Shown here in pieces: positions 5,935 to 13,516 of a stretch of DNA of 19,657 nt. The notes under the pieces are model-generated. The model saw only the letters and a list, made by a program, of their open reading frames with translations, had not been told where the DNA came from and searched no databases. The translations under genes were made by a program, and so were the position numbers. How positions within the stretch are numbered: position 1 is the first letter of the stretch; each line of letters opens with the position of its first letter. The stretch comes from Candidatus Saccharibacteria bacterium UBA1235 (lineage in GTDB: Bacteria > Patescibacteriota > Saccharimonadia > Saccharimonadales > Saccharimonadaceae): NCBI GenBank assembly GCA_002309075.1, contig DBWP01000003.1, positions 23,613-43,269 on the forward strand, written 5' to 3'.

Positions 5935-5964
5935 ACCCCTGAAAATTTCAGGGGTTGATTTTTT
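5935..5964 (+). terminator. Intrinsic terminator of the unknown gene
   Basis: ACCCCTGAAA (5935-5944) pairs with TTTCAGGGGT (5946-5955); in practice an 8-bp stem with a 5-nt loop, followed by TGATTTTTT. It lies 7 nt after the stop codon. Confidence 0.88.
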
Positions 5965-5983
5965 GCTAAAAATAGGCTAAAAT
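5955..5983 (+). promoter_or_regulatory. rpsP promoter nested in the upstream terminator
   Basis: TTGATT (5955-5960), exactly 17 bp, TAAAAT (5978-5983). The -35 starts at the last base of the terminator stem and runs into its T-tract. Confidence 0.7.
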
Positions 5984-6011
5984 AGGAGAGTTAATAATTT
6001 AAGGAGAAAAA

Positions 6012-6455
6012 ATGCTTGCGATTCGTATGCAACGTAATGGCCGCGTACATCTCCCGATGTACCGGATAGTCGTCCAAGAAGCGCAGCGCCACCCACTTTC
6101 GGGTCGTGTTGTAGCAGAGGTCGGCAATTATAATCCTGCTACTCATGCTCTAGTTCTAGATAAGGAGTTGGTGGAAAAATATCTTAAGAACGGTGCACAA
6201 CCGTCTAGCCGCGTCGCCTTTATCTTGGCGAAAAATGGCGTGAAGTTGCCTGACTGGGTTAAGAAAGCTCCAGTAAAGACAGCAAAAGCGAAACATGCTG
6301 ACAAGCTTCGCAAAAATCAACCAAAGGAAGAAGCTCCGGTTGAAGAAGCTCCAGCGGAAGCTGTGGAAGCTGTGGAAGCTACAGAAGCTCCAGCCGAGGC
6401 TCCAGCAGAGGAGACCCCAGCTGCGGAAGCTGCGGAAGCTCCAGCAGAAGCATAA
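6012..6455 (+). CDS. rpsP: Ribosomal protein bS16 with an acidic Ala/Glu/Pro tail
   Basis: 147 residues, against roughly 80-90 for typical bS16, a small-subunit assembly protein. Residues 1-85 are the bS16 domain: MLAIRMQRNGRVHLPMYRIV, then VAEVGNYNPATH, and VAFILAKNGVKLPDWV. A Lys/Ala-rich linker (about 86-105) leads to a low-complexity tail of about 40 residues made of Glu-Ala-Pro and Val-Glu-Ala repeats, encoded by near-tandem GAAGCT units. AAGGAG at 6001-6006 is an optimal ribosome site. In many bacteria rpsP is followed by khpA, rimM and trmD; here khpA follows, behind a strong terminator and probably its own -10. Confidence 0.95.
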   Translation: MLAIRMQRNGRVHLPMYRIVVQEAQRHPLSGRVVAEVGNYNPATHALVLDKELVEKYLKNGAQPSSRVAFILAKNGVKLPDWVKKAPVKTAKAKHADKLRKNQPKEEAPVEEAPAEAVEAVEATEAPAEAPAEETPAAEAAEAPAEA

Positions 6456-6456
6456 G

Positions 6457-6486
6457 AAAATAGCCCTTTTAAAAGGGCTATTTTTT
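6457..6486 (+). terminator. rpsP intrinsic terminator
   Basis: AAAATAGCCCTTTT (6457-6470) and AAAAGGGCTATTTT (6471-6484) form a perfect 14-bp inverted repeat ending in a T-run, directly after the rpsP stop. Confidence 0.9.
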
Positions 6487-6488
6487 GT

Positions 6489-6494
6489 TATAAT
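6489..6494 (+). promoter_or_regulatory. Likely khpA -10
   Basis: TATAAT directly after the rpsP terminator, 32 nt before the khpA start. The -35 at 17 bp (CTTTTA) is poor and falls inside the terminator. GGAG (6518-6521) provides the ribosome site. Confidence 0.45.
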
Positions 6495-6526
6495 AAAAGT
6501 ATAACAATTAACAAAATGGAGATAAT

Positions 6527-6952
6527 ATGACTACTATTGACCAACAATTCGTAGAATATATTGTAAAAACCTTAGTCAATAATCCAGATAAAGTAGCGGT
6601 GGATCGTAAAATTGATGAGAAAGGTGTGCTGTTGTCTTTGACCGTGGACCCGGAAGACGTTGGCAGAGTCATTGGTAAACGTGGAATTACGGCGCAATCG
6701 ATTCGAATGCTTCTTCGGGCGCTTGGGACAAAGCAAGATGCGCGCTATAATTTGAAAATCGTAAACACAGATGAGGAAGGCGGAGAAGCGCCGGCTCCTA
6801 AGAAGGCCGAGAAAGCTGCTGAGAAAGCGGAAGAGGCGCCGGTTGTTGAAGAAGTCGAGGAAGAGGTATTTGAAGAGGAAAAGCCGGAAACTTCGGAGCT
6901 TGCGGAAAAGACGCGCGCGGAGCTTGCGGATCTTGATGATCTCGACATATAA
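6527..6952 (+). CDS. khpA: KH-domain RNA-binding protein KhpA with an acidic tail
   Basis: 141 residues. KhpA is a small single-KH RNA-binding protein, about 75-80 residues in most bacteria, often a partner of KhpB and linked to cell-envelope and division control in Gram-positives. Here residues 1-83 are the KH module: FVEYIVKTLVNNPDKVAV, then VGRVIGKRGITAQSIRMLLR containing the GKRG (GxxG) loop that grips RNA. The remaining 60 residues are a Lys/Ala/Glu linker and a Glu-rich acidic segment ending DLDDLDI. The position after rpsP is the classic one and supports the name. The tail resembles that of bS16 next door in composition, suggesting a lineage habit rather than a domain. Confidence 0.92.
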   Translation: MTTIDQQFVEYIVKTLVNNPDKVAVDRKIDEKGVLLSLTVDPEDVGRVIGKRGITAQSIRMLLRALGTKQDARYNLKIVNTDEEGGEAPAPKKAEKAAEKAEEAPVVEEVEEEVFEEEKPETSELAEKTRAELADLDDLDI

Positions 6953-6969
6953 TTAAGGGCTGGTTGTGG

Positions 6970-6994
6970 AAAAATGGCTTTCGGGCCATTTTTT
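6970..6994 (+). terminator. khpA intrinsic terminator
   Basis: AAAAATGGC (6970-6978) pairs with GCCATTTTT (6985-6993) across TTTCGG and runs into a T-tract. Confidence 0.88.
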
Positions 6995-7015
6995 CGTGAT
7001 TTTTATAAAAAAAGC

Positions 7016-7044
7016 TTGCGTTTTTTAATCGTGGCATGTATAAT
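7016..7044 (+). promoter_or_regulatory. Promoter of a possible short RNA
   Basis: TTGCGT (7016-7021), 17-bp spacer, TATAAT (7039-7044). The next terminator is only about 60-90 nt beyond the predicted +1 near 7051, and no gene of normal size lies between. Confidence 0.65.
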
Positions 7045-7050
7045 AAAGTT

Positions 7051-7147
7051 AAGCTAACTAACTGCGAGTTTGCTTAAAATTAAACAATCAGAGTTGAGAG
7101 TTTATATGTCTAAAAAACGCCTTCGTTGGGGCGTTTTTTGGTTTTAA
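7051..7147 (+). ncRNA. Candidate small RNA of about 90-100 nt
   Basis: A promoter at 7016-7044 and a hairpin terminator at 7112-7139 bracket a short transcribed stretch in the 285-bp gap between khpA and the FISUMP gene. The only frame in it is a 13-codon ATG frame (7106-7147) that runs through the terminator hairpin and is probably not a gene. I do not recognise a known RNA family. It could instead be an attenuated leader of the FISUMP gene. Confidence 0.35.
7112..7147 (+). terminator. Terminator of the candidate small RNA
   Basis: AAAAAACGCC (7112-7121) pairs perfectly with GGCGTTTTTT (7130-7139) around an 8-nt loop, followed by GGTTTTAATTTTTTT. Confidence 0.85.
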
Positions 7148-7177
7148 TTTTTTTATGGATTTTATGGATTTTTGGGC

Positions 7178-7207
7178 TTGAAAAATCTTAAATGCTCGTG
7201 CTATAAT
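7178..7207 (+). promoter_or_regulatory. Promoter of the FISUMP gene
   Basis: TTGAAA (7178-7183), 18-bp spacer, TATAAT (7202-7207), with CGTGC before the -10. Predicted +1 is near 7214, itself an in-frame ATG. Confidence 0.78.
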
Positions 7208-7237
7208 GGGTTTATGGTTATGGAGGTAAAACATCGT

Positions 7238-9937
7238 ATGATGAGGGAGTTGATGGTCCTTGGGGCTGTCTTTTTGGGCGGTTTTAGTCTTCTTCCTATA
7301 GACGCTTTTGCTGATGCTGGCCTAGGCTTCTCGGTTAATATTTCTGATACTCCGATCCTCGAGATCAACCTTTCTGACGCTAACGGCTCTGCGATTGGTG
7401 CGACGACAACTATGGATGTAGTTCCAGATCATGGCACGGCGGCGTTTAACGAGAAGACTATGGTAGTTTCGGTCGGTACGAATAACGAATGGGGCTATAA
7501 CCTCGTCATGAGCGTATCAAACACTAGTTTAATCTCAACTGAAGATGGATCTAAGACTATTCCTACTCTAACCGCTAAAGAAGGCGGTTATACTTGTACA
7601 GTAGCTACGGCTTCTTCTTGTGATTTTACTGCTAACGCTTGGGGATATAAACTAAATGCTGCTACTAACTTATCTGCCGCAACTAACTATCTCCCACTAC
7701 AATCGTCTATTAATCTAAATAGTAATACAAGCAGAGTCACAACCCTAGAATCTACAAGCATTTCCTTCGGCTCTAAAGTAAACGCAACCCTAGCTCCAGG
7801 GACATACCAAACGACGATTAACTTTGCTGCTACTGCAAACCCAGACCCAACCCCGATTATGCAAAATATAACGACGTCTACGCTCGCATCACTTATGCCG
7901 AGTGATGGTAATACAACAACGCTTAAGGATTCTCGTGATAATAATAAATATCAGATCACAAATATTAGCGGGGCTTATTGGATGACGGACAATCTTCGCT
8001 TTACTGGCACAAGCCTAACTCCGGCCGACACAAACGTCATGCAAACCACCACAATGACCTACTTTGATTTAAAAAGCAACACGGGCAGCTATGATACGTC
8101 TTTGAGTAGTTATGTCTCTGCTGGGATACATTATGACTCTACGGATGTCAATAATAATTACGGCGCGTATTATAATTATTGTGCAGCTTCTGCTGGAACT
8201 GTATGCAATAACACAACAAAACAAGACGCTACCGTAGACATCTGTCCCAAAGGTTGGAGATTACCTACTAAGACAGAAATTACTACTATAAAGGACAATA
8301 ACGGCACAAACTTTAACCCTGTCCTTGCGGGTATGTACAACTACGGCATACTAGACTTTGGTGGTACGCCGTCCGGCGACTGGTGGTGGTCAGCTACTGC
8401 GTACGATACTGGCATTCAGTACTCCATGTTTAACTGGGATGGTAATGGTTGGAAAGTACTCGACACCAGTAGGGACAACGGGTTCTCTGTACGCTGCGTT
8501 TACGACATCCCAACCATGCAAAACATGACAAGTAACGCTCTTGCAGAACTTATGCCAACCGATGGCTCCACCACTACTCTCCCAGATTCTCGTGACGGTA
8601 ATGTCTATAATATCGCTAGAATAGGCGATACCTACTGGATGACCGATAACCTAAAGATCATGGGTACTATCTCCGCCTCTGATTCTAACTTCACCGGAGC
8701 AGATTTTAATATCTCGGCTGGAGGAGATCTAACTGCGGGAAATACTTATACTGAACCTAGAGCCCACTACAACACTTCAGACGAAAACAGCTCAACTTAT
8801 GGCGCATATTATAACTACTGCGCAGCTTCTGCTGGAACTGTATGTAGTCAAACACAACAAGATGCTACACAAGACATCTGTCCTAAAGGTTGGAGATTAC
8901 CAACCCAGACAGAAATAATTAATTTCAAAAATGCTTCTAGCTCCAATAAAAATCCTGTCCTTGCAGGCTACTACAGCGGCGGCTCGCTAGACTACGCTAG
9001 CTCACGCGGCTACTGGTGGTCAGCTACTGCGCGTAATATTAACAATCAGTACCGCCTGTACTACAATGGTAGTAGCTGGAGTGCAGACTGGTACAGTAAG
9101 AACTACGGGAACTCTGTGCGCTGTATCTACGGCCCACTCCCCCCAACCATGCAAAATGTGACAAGCGCAAAACTTGCTGCGCTAGTGCCGAATAATGGCG
9201 ATATAATAACTCTTCCAGATGAACGCGATGGGACCGAATATACCGTAGGAAGATTAGCGGACGGTAAAGTCTGGATGTTAGACAACCTCGCGCTAGATCT
9301 AACTAATAACACAACTCTAGATAACACTAACGCTTCTAACACTAATGCTTCTGCTACTACCCTGGAGTATTTTAAAGGTGAGCGTACTGGAGTATCTTAT
9401 GATCAGTATGCTACTGCTGCTGTCTCTGATTGGGAGCGAGTGTCTAATAAGAAGAGCTATTCCGCCCCGCTAGTCTACGCGAGCTATAAAGACATTACCG
9501 AGCCTCTTGCTATGGGCCAATCTGGAACTGGTAAGGTAGGCGTCTATTATAACTACTGTGCTGCCTCGGCTGGCTCCTACTGTTACGGTAACGGAGGAAC
9601 AAGCTCAGGCTCTCCATCCGATAACGCCACAGAAGATATTTGTCCAAGAGGCTGGAGGATGCCAACTAACGGATCATTCGGTGAATACAAAGCTCTTTAT
9701 ACAGCTTATTCTAGCGATGATGCGGCTTTTGTAAACGCTCTTAGAACACCTCTTTCTGGCTATGTTTACGATAGTGGCTACACTACTAGTCTGGGTTACA
9801 ATGGTTATTTCTGGTCTTCCACTTATGCTTCTTATACGGATATATACCGTCTTTCTGTCAGTGGTACATCTATTTATTACCAGTCTCCTTATTATCGTTA
9901 CGAAGGTTACTCTGTACGTTGTCTATTCGGTTCCTAG
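7238..9937 (+). CDS. Secreted surface protein with three FISUMP domains
   Basis: 899 residues. A signal peptide is clear: a hydrophobic run from MVLGAVFLGG to residue 21, and cleavage likely after AFA (residue 25). Residues 26-207 form a beta-rich domain of unknown role with one cysteine pair. Three Fibrobacter succinogenes major-paralogous (FISUMP) repeats follow at 208-426, 427-637 and 638-899. Each starts MQN-x-T, then a DSRD/ERD-x-Y-x(2-3)-I/V segment and WMTDNL or WMLDNL, then YYNYCAASAG, DICPKGWRLPT (DICPRGWRMPT in the third), a WWSAT or WSSTY motif, and GxSVRC. The cysteines recur at fixed places, so disulfides are plausible. There is no LPxTG-like motif or C-terminal anchor. The start is uncertain: ATG 7238 follows GGAGG (7222-7226) at 11 nt, but ATG 7214 lies at the predicted +1 and gives a more basic N-region. 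The function of FISUMP domains is not established. Confidence 0.9.
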   Translation: MMRELMVLGAVFLGGFSLLPIDAFADAGLGFSVNISDTPILEINLSDANGSAIGATTTMDVVPDHGTAAFNEKTMVVSVGTNNEWGYNLVMSVSNTSLISTEDGSKTIPTLTAKEGGYTCTVATASSCDFTANAWGYKLNAATNLSAATNYLPLQSSINLNSNTSRVTTLESTSISFGSKVNATLAPGTYQTTINFAATANPDPTPIMQNITTSTLASLMPSDGNTTTLKDSRDNNKYQITNISGAYWMTDNLRFTGTSLTPADTNVMQTTTMTYFDLKSNTGSYDTSLSSYVSAGIHYDSTDVNNNYGAYYNYCAASAGTVCNNTTKQDATVDICPKGWRLPTKTEITTIKDNNGTNFNPVLAGMYNYGILDFGGTPSGDWWWSATAYDTGIQYSMFNWDGNGWKVLDTSRDNGFSVRCVYDIPTMQNMTSNALAELMPTDGSTTTLPDSRDGNVYNIARIGDTYWMTDNLKIMGTISASDSNFTGADFNISAGGDLTAGNTYTEPRAHYNTSDENSSTYGAYYNYCAASAGTVCSQTQQDATQDICPKGWRLPTQTEIINFKNASSSNKNPVLAGYYSGGSLDYASSRGYWWSATARNINNQYRLYYNGSSWSADWYSKNYGNSVRCIYGPLPPTMQNVTSAKLAALVPNNGDIITLPDERDGTEYTVGRLADGKVWMLDNLALDLTNNTTLDNTNASNTNASATTLEYFKGERTGVSYDQYATAAVSDWERVSNKKSYSAPLVYASYKDITEPLAMGQSGTGKVGVYYNYCAASAGSYCYGNGGTSSGSPSDNATEDICPRGWRMPTNGSFGEYKALYTAYSSDDAAFVNALRTPLSGYVYDSGYTTSLGYNGYFWSSTYASYTDIYRLSVSGTSIYYQSPYYRYEGYSVRCLFGS
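7859..9934 (+). repeat. Three tandem FISUMP-coding repeats
   Basis: Repeats begin at 7859, 8516 and 9149 (219, 211 and 262 codons). Repeats 1 and 2 still share exact DNA, for example 23 nt at 8183-8205 and 8822-8844 and 17 nt at 8249-8265 and 8885-8901, so that duplication is younger or has been homogenised. Repeat 3 is more diverged and carries a longer middle. Confidence 0.85.
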
Positions 9938-9981
9938 ATTTATCCCCCGTTTTCCAAAACTATAAAATTCTAATTTTCCTA

Positions 9982-10010
9982 TTGAAAAATTGAACAAAGT
10001 GTGCTATAAT
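9982..10010 (+). promoter_or_regulatory. rpoBC promoter
   Basis: TTGAAA (9982-9987), 17-bp spacer, TATAAT (10005-10010), with GTGTGC before the -10. Predicted +1 near 10017 gives rpoB a leader of about 115 nt, long for this window. I see no terminator after the FISUMP gene in 9938-9981. Confidence 0.85.
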
Positions 10011-10047
10011 GGTAGGAAGAAGTAGTGTGCCTTGTTTTTAGTTACTT

Positions 10048-10105
10048 ATGGGAGCTGGCGACTCTCTGGGGGAAACTGGGCAGTAATCTTCGGCGCTAAA
10101 GATTA
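10048..10105 (+). promoter_or_regulatory. rpoB leader: 12-residue frame and overlapping hairpin
   Basis: ATG 10048 opens a 12-codon frame (MGAGDSLGETGQ) ending at TAA 10084-10086. That stop begins a 7-bp hairpin, TAATCTT (10084-10090) with AAGATTA (10099-10105). TTACT (10042-10046) can alternatively pair with AGTAA (10082-10086), so two mutually exclusive folds are possible. No Shine-Dalgarno is visible for the small frame. Confidence 0.3.
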
Positions 10106-10131
10106 ATAACACTAATAAAAAAAGAGGTAGA

Positions 10132-13100
10132 ATGGCTAAAAGCACTAGTCTAGGTGAAAGAGTATTTTTCACCGAAGGTGACCAAGCGCTTCCAATTCCG
10201 GATTTGACTCAACATCAAACGGATTCTTGGGAGGACTTTGTCAAAAATGGACTACGAGAGGTTTTTGCTGAGCTTAATCCAATCGACGATTATACCGGAC
10301 AAAAACTATCTCTACGGTTCAAAGATTACTATTTTAAAGAACCGAAAGAATCGGAAGCTCAAGCGAAATACAACTTGGCGACTTATGAAGCGCCTTTGCA
10401 CGTTGTAGTTGAGCTCGAAAATAAGGTTACGGGCAAGAAACAAGAACAGGATATTTACTTTGGTGATTATCCTTGGATGACTGACCGCGCAACCTTTATT
10501 ATTAACGGTACGGAGCGTGTAATTGTTTCGCAGCTTATCCGTTCGGCGGGCGTATTCTTTAATGCAGAAACGATCGGCACGAAGCGCTATTATGGCGCAA
10601 AGGTAATTCCGGGTCGTGGTGCGTGGCTTGAATTTGAGACGGCTGCGAATGGTGCAATTTTTGTAAAAATTGACCGTCGTCGTAAGATTCCAGTAACAAC
10701 TTTCCTTCGCGCGCTTGGTATGAAAGAGAGCGAAATCAAGAAGGCGTTTGACGCTGTTGATAATGGCGAAAAGAAATATATTGAAGCGACACTTGAAAAA
10801 GATACAACTTCGACGCAAGGTGAGGCTCTCCTTGAGGTTTATCGCCGAATTCGTCCGGGTGATCTTGCAACGGTCGAAAATGCGCGTTCGATGATTGAAC
10901 GAATGTTCTTCGACCCGAAGCGCTATGATTATTCGAATGTTGGTCGTTTTAAGATTAATCGCCGACTCAATATGAATACTTCGAACGTACCAGAGAACCG
11001 TACGCTTCAAATGGACGACGTCCGCGCGATCATTTCAGAGATTATTCGTCTTAATAATACGCAAGAACCAGCTGACGATATCGACTCTTTGTCAAATCGT
11101 CGTGTGAAACTTGTTGGTGAACTCGTTCAGAGGCAATTCCGTCTCGGTATGCTTCGCTTACAACGCAATATTCTTGATAGAATGTCAATGGCGAACCCAG
11201 AAGATGTGACTCCGTCTCAGCTTCTTAACTCGCGCCCAGTTGTTGCAGCGGTGAAAGAATTCTTCTCTACCTCACAGCTTTCACAGCTTATGGACGAAGT
11301 TAACCCGTTCTCGGAACTTGCACACAAACGTCGTTTGTCTTCGATGGGCCCTGGTGGTCTTACTCGTGAACGTGCAGGATTTGATGTGCGTGACGCGCAC
11401 CCGACGCATTACGGTCGTATCTGTACGGTTGAAACGCCAGAAGGTGGTAACGTGGGTCTCGTGCTTAACTTTGCAACTTATGCGCGAATTAATGAGTATG
11501 GCTTTATTGAAGCCCCATATCGCGTAGTTAAAAATGGTAAAGTGACCGACGAGGTTGTTTATGTTGATGCTGAAACTGAAAACGATATGATTATCGCGGA
11601 TGCATCGGTTAAACTTGATAAAGACGGTAAGCTCGTGGAAGACTGGGTATCTGCTCGTGTTCACGGTGCACCAGCACACGTAGAAGCTAATAAAGTTACA
11701 CATATTGATGCGGCACACAAGGAAATTTTGGGTGTTTCGGCATCTCTTATTCCATTTGTTGAGAAGAACCGTGTTGACCGTTCTTTGATGGCTTGCGCGA
11801 TGCAGAAGCAGGCAGTGCCACTTCTTCACCAGGATAACCCGATCGTTGGTACCGGTATCGAGAAAGAAGTTGCAAAAAATACTTCACAGCTCGTAGTTGC
11901 AGCTGGCAACGGTGTTGTTAAGAAAGCGGATGGTGAATCTGTTATTGTAACTTACGAAAAAGGCGGAGATCAGGAGTATAAACTTCAACACTTTGAAAAG
12001 ACGAATGACGATCGCTGCTACAATCAGCGCACAGTAGTGGCTCGTGGTCAAAAAGTGAAGAAGGGCGATACCTTGATTGAAGGTGCTTCGATTCATAATT
12101 CAGAACTTGCGCTTGGTCGCGATCTTCTTGTAGCATTTATGCCATGGCGTGGTTACAACATGGATGACGCAATCGTAATTTCTAATCGTTTGGTTGAAGA
12201 TGACACCTTGACCTCAATCAATATTAAAGATTTCGACGTTGAAGTACGCGAAACTAAGCTTGGTCCAGAACAAGTAACACGTGATATTCCAAATGTTTCT
12301 GAGCATTCACTTAGGCATCTTGGCGAAGATGGTATCGTGACGGTTGGTTCTGAAGTTAAGAATGGCGATATTCTCGTTGGTAAAATTACTCCAAAAGGCG
12401 AACAAGAATTAAGCTCAGAAGAGCGACTTCTCCGTGCAATCTTTGGTGAAAAGGCAAAAGACGTACGCGATACCTCGATTCGTATGAATGGTTCTTCGAC
12501 TGGTAAAGTTGTTGATGTTCGTATTTATACTCGCGAACAAGGTCATGAACTTAAAGCTGGCGTCATTATGCAAATTAAAATCTTTGTAGCAGAGATGCGC
12601 AAGATTGGCGTTGGTGATAAGCTTGCTGGTCGTCATGGTAACAAGGGTGTTGTATCTAGAATTCTTCCAGTAGAAGATATGCCATTTATGGAAGATGGTA
12701 CTCCGATTGATGTAGTGCTTTCTCCAATGGGCGTGCCTTCTCGTATGAACCTTGGTCAGCTTTTCGAAACCCATCTTGGTATGGCAGCGAGAGCGCTTGG
12801 CTACAAGGTAGCAACGCCATCCTTTAACGGCGTGCCAGATGAAGTAATTTCAGATGAGCTTGAAAAGGCTGGATTCGCTCGTGATGGCCGCGTACAGCTT
12901 TATGATGGTCTTACTGGTGAACCATTCGAAGAGAGGACTTCGGTTGGCGTAATGCACATGCTTAAGCTCCATCACATGGTTGAAGATAAGATTCACGCTC
13001 GTTCGACTGGTCCTTACACAATGGTCACCCAACAGCCACTTGGCGGTAAAGCGCAAAATGGTGGTCAGCGTTTCGGGGAAATGGAGGTTTGGGCACTCGA

Positions 13101-13515
13101 AGCTTATGGTGCTGCAACCACTCTTCAGGAAATGCTCACTATTAAGTCTGATGATGTTTATGGACGTGCAAAGGCTTATGAAGCGATTATTAAGCACGAA
13201 CCAATTGAGGGACCGAAGCTTCCAGAAGGCTTTAACGTTCTTGTTAAGGAGCTTCAAGGTTTGGGCCTTAAGGTAGATCTTCTTGATCATGGTGAATCTG
13301 CAGATGCAGGTGATGTGATTGAAAAGACTTCACGTGAGATCGAAAAAGATAAAGACGATCAAGCGATTTATGATCAACATAAGAAAGATGTCGCACCGGA
13401 AATTCTTGATCTTGATGATGAAGAAGCTGAAGCTATGATGGCAGAAGAAGGTGTTAAGATAAAAGAGGCTGACGAGCTTGAAGAAGGTACAGTTGACCTC
13501 GGAGAGGAGTTCTAA
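10132..13515 (+). CDS. rpoB: RNA polymerase beta subunit
   Basis: 1127 residues; forms the catalytic core with beta-prime, alpha and omega. It is short compared with E. coli (1342). Recognisable blocks: VFFTEGDQALPIPDL at the start, the lobe segment IINGTERVIVSQL, the rifampicin region from F377 (E. coli 505) through HKRRLSSMGPGGLTRERAG and HPTHYGRICTVETPEG, the active-site GDKLAGRHGNKG near 828-839, and the C-terminal clamp segment GGKAQNGGQRFGEMEVWALEAYGA. In the rifampicin pocket D516, H526 and S531 equivalents are kept, but position 514 is Leu instead of Phe and 533 is Met instead of Leu. The acidic tail ends EGTVDLGEEF. The start follows AAAAAGAGGT. rpoC begins 1 nt after the stop. rplJL, the common upstream neighbours, are not here. 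Confidence 0.97.
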   Translation: MAKSTSLGERVFFTEGDQALPIPDLTQHQTDSWEDFVKNGLREVFAELNPIDDYTGQKLSLRFKDYYFKEPKESEAQAKYNLATYEAPLHVVVELENKVTGKKQEQDIYFGDYPWMTDRATFIINGTERVIVSQLIRSAGVFFNAETIGTKRYYGAKVIPGRGAWLEFETAANGAIFVKIDRRRKIPVTTFLRALGMKESEIKKAFDAVDNGEKKYIEATLEKDTTSTQGEALLEVYRRIRPGDLATVENARSMIERMFFDPKRYDYSNVGRFKINRRLNMNTSNVPENRTLQMDDVRAIISEIIRLNNTQEPADDIDSLSNRRVKLVGELVQRQFRLGMLRLQRNILDRMSMANPEDVTPSQLLNSRPVVAAVKEFFSTSQLSQLMDEVNPFSELAHKRRLSSMGPGGLTRERAGFDVRDAHPTHYGRICTVETPEGGNVGLVLNFATYARINEYGFIEAPYRVVKNGKVTDEVVYVDAETENDMIIADASVKLDKDGKLVEDWVSARVHGAPAHVEANKVTHIDAAHKEILGVSASLIPFVEKNRVDRSLMACAMQKQAVPLLHQDNPIVGTGIEKEVAKNTSQLVVAAGNGVVKKADGESVIVTYEKGGDQEYKLQHFEKTNDDRCYNQRTVVARGQKVKKGDTLIEGASIHNSELALGRDLLVAFMPWRGYNMDDAIVISNRLVEDDTLTSINIKDFDVEVRETKLGPEQVTRDIPNVSEHSLRHLGEDGIVTVGSEVKNGDILVGKITPKGEQELSSEERLLRAIFGEKAKDVRDTSIRMNGSSTGKVVDVRIYTREQGHELKAGVIMQIKIFVAEMRKIGVGDKLAGRHGNKGVVSRILPVEDMPFMEDGTPIDVVLSPMGVPSRMNLGQLFETHLGMAARALGYKVATPSFNGVPDEVISDELEKAGFARDGRVQLYDGLTGEPFEERTSVGVMHMLKLHHMVEDKIHARSTGPYTMVTQQPLGGKAQNGGQRFGEMEVWALEAYGAATTLQEMLTIKSDDVYGRAKAYEAIIKHEPIEGPKLPEGFNVLVKELQGLGLKVDLLDHGESADAGDVIEKTSREIEKDKDDQAIYDQHKKDVAPEILDLDDEEAEAMMAEEGVKIKEADELEEGTVDLGEEF

Positions 13516-13516
13516 T

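Noticed and set aside
7859..9934. FISUMP repeats as a CRISPR-like or minisatellite array
   Set aside because: The repeats are long, diverged, in frame and encode full domains; no short direct repeats with spacers exist in the window.
10017..10131. Ribosomal protein L10-type leader ahead of rpoB
   Set aside because: The characteristic L10 leader sequence is not recognisable, and rplJL is not present.
10312..11010. 232-codon minus-strand frame inside rpoB, with others antisense to rpoB and rpoC
   Set aside because: They are shadows of conserved coding sequence with no start signals and biased composition.
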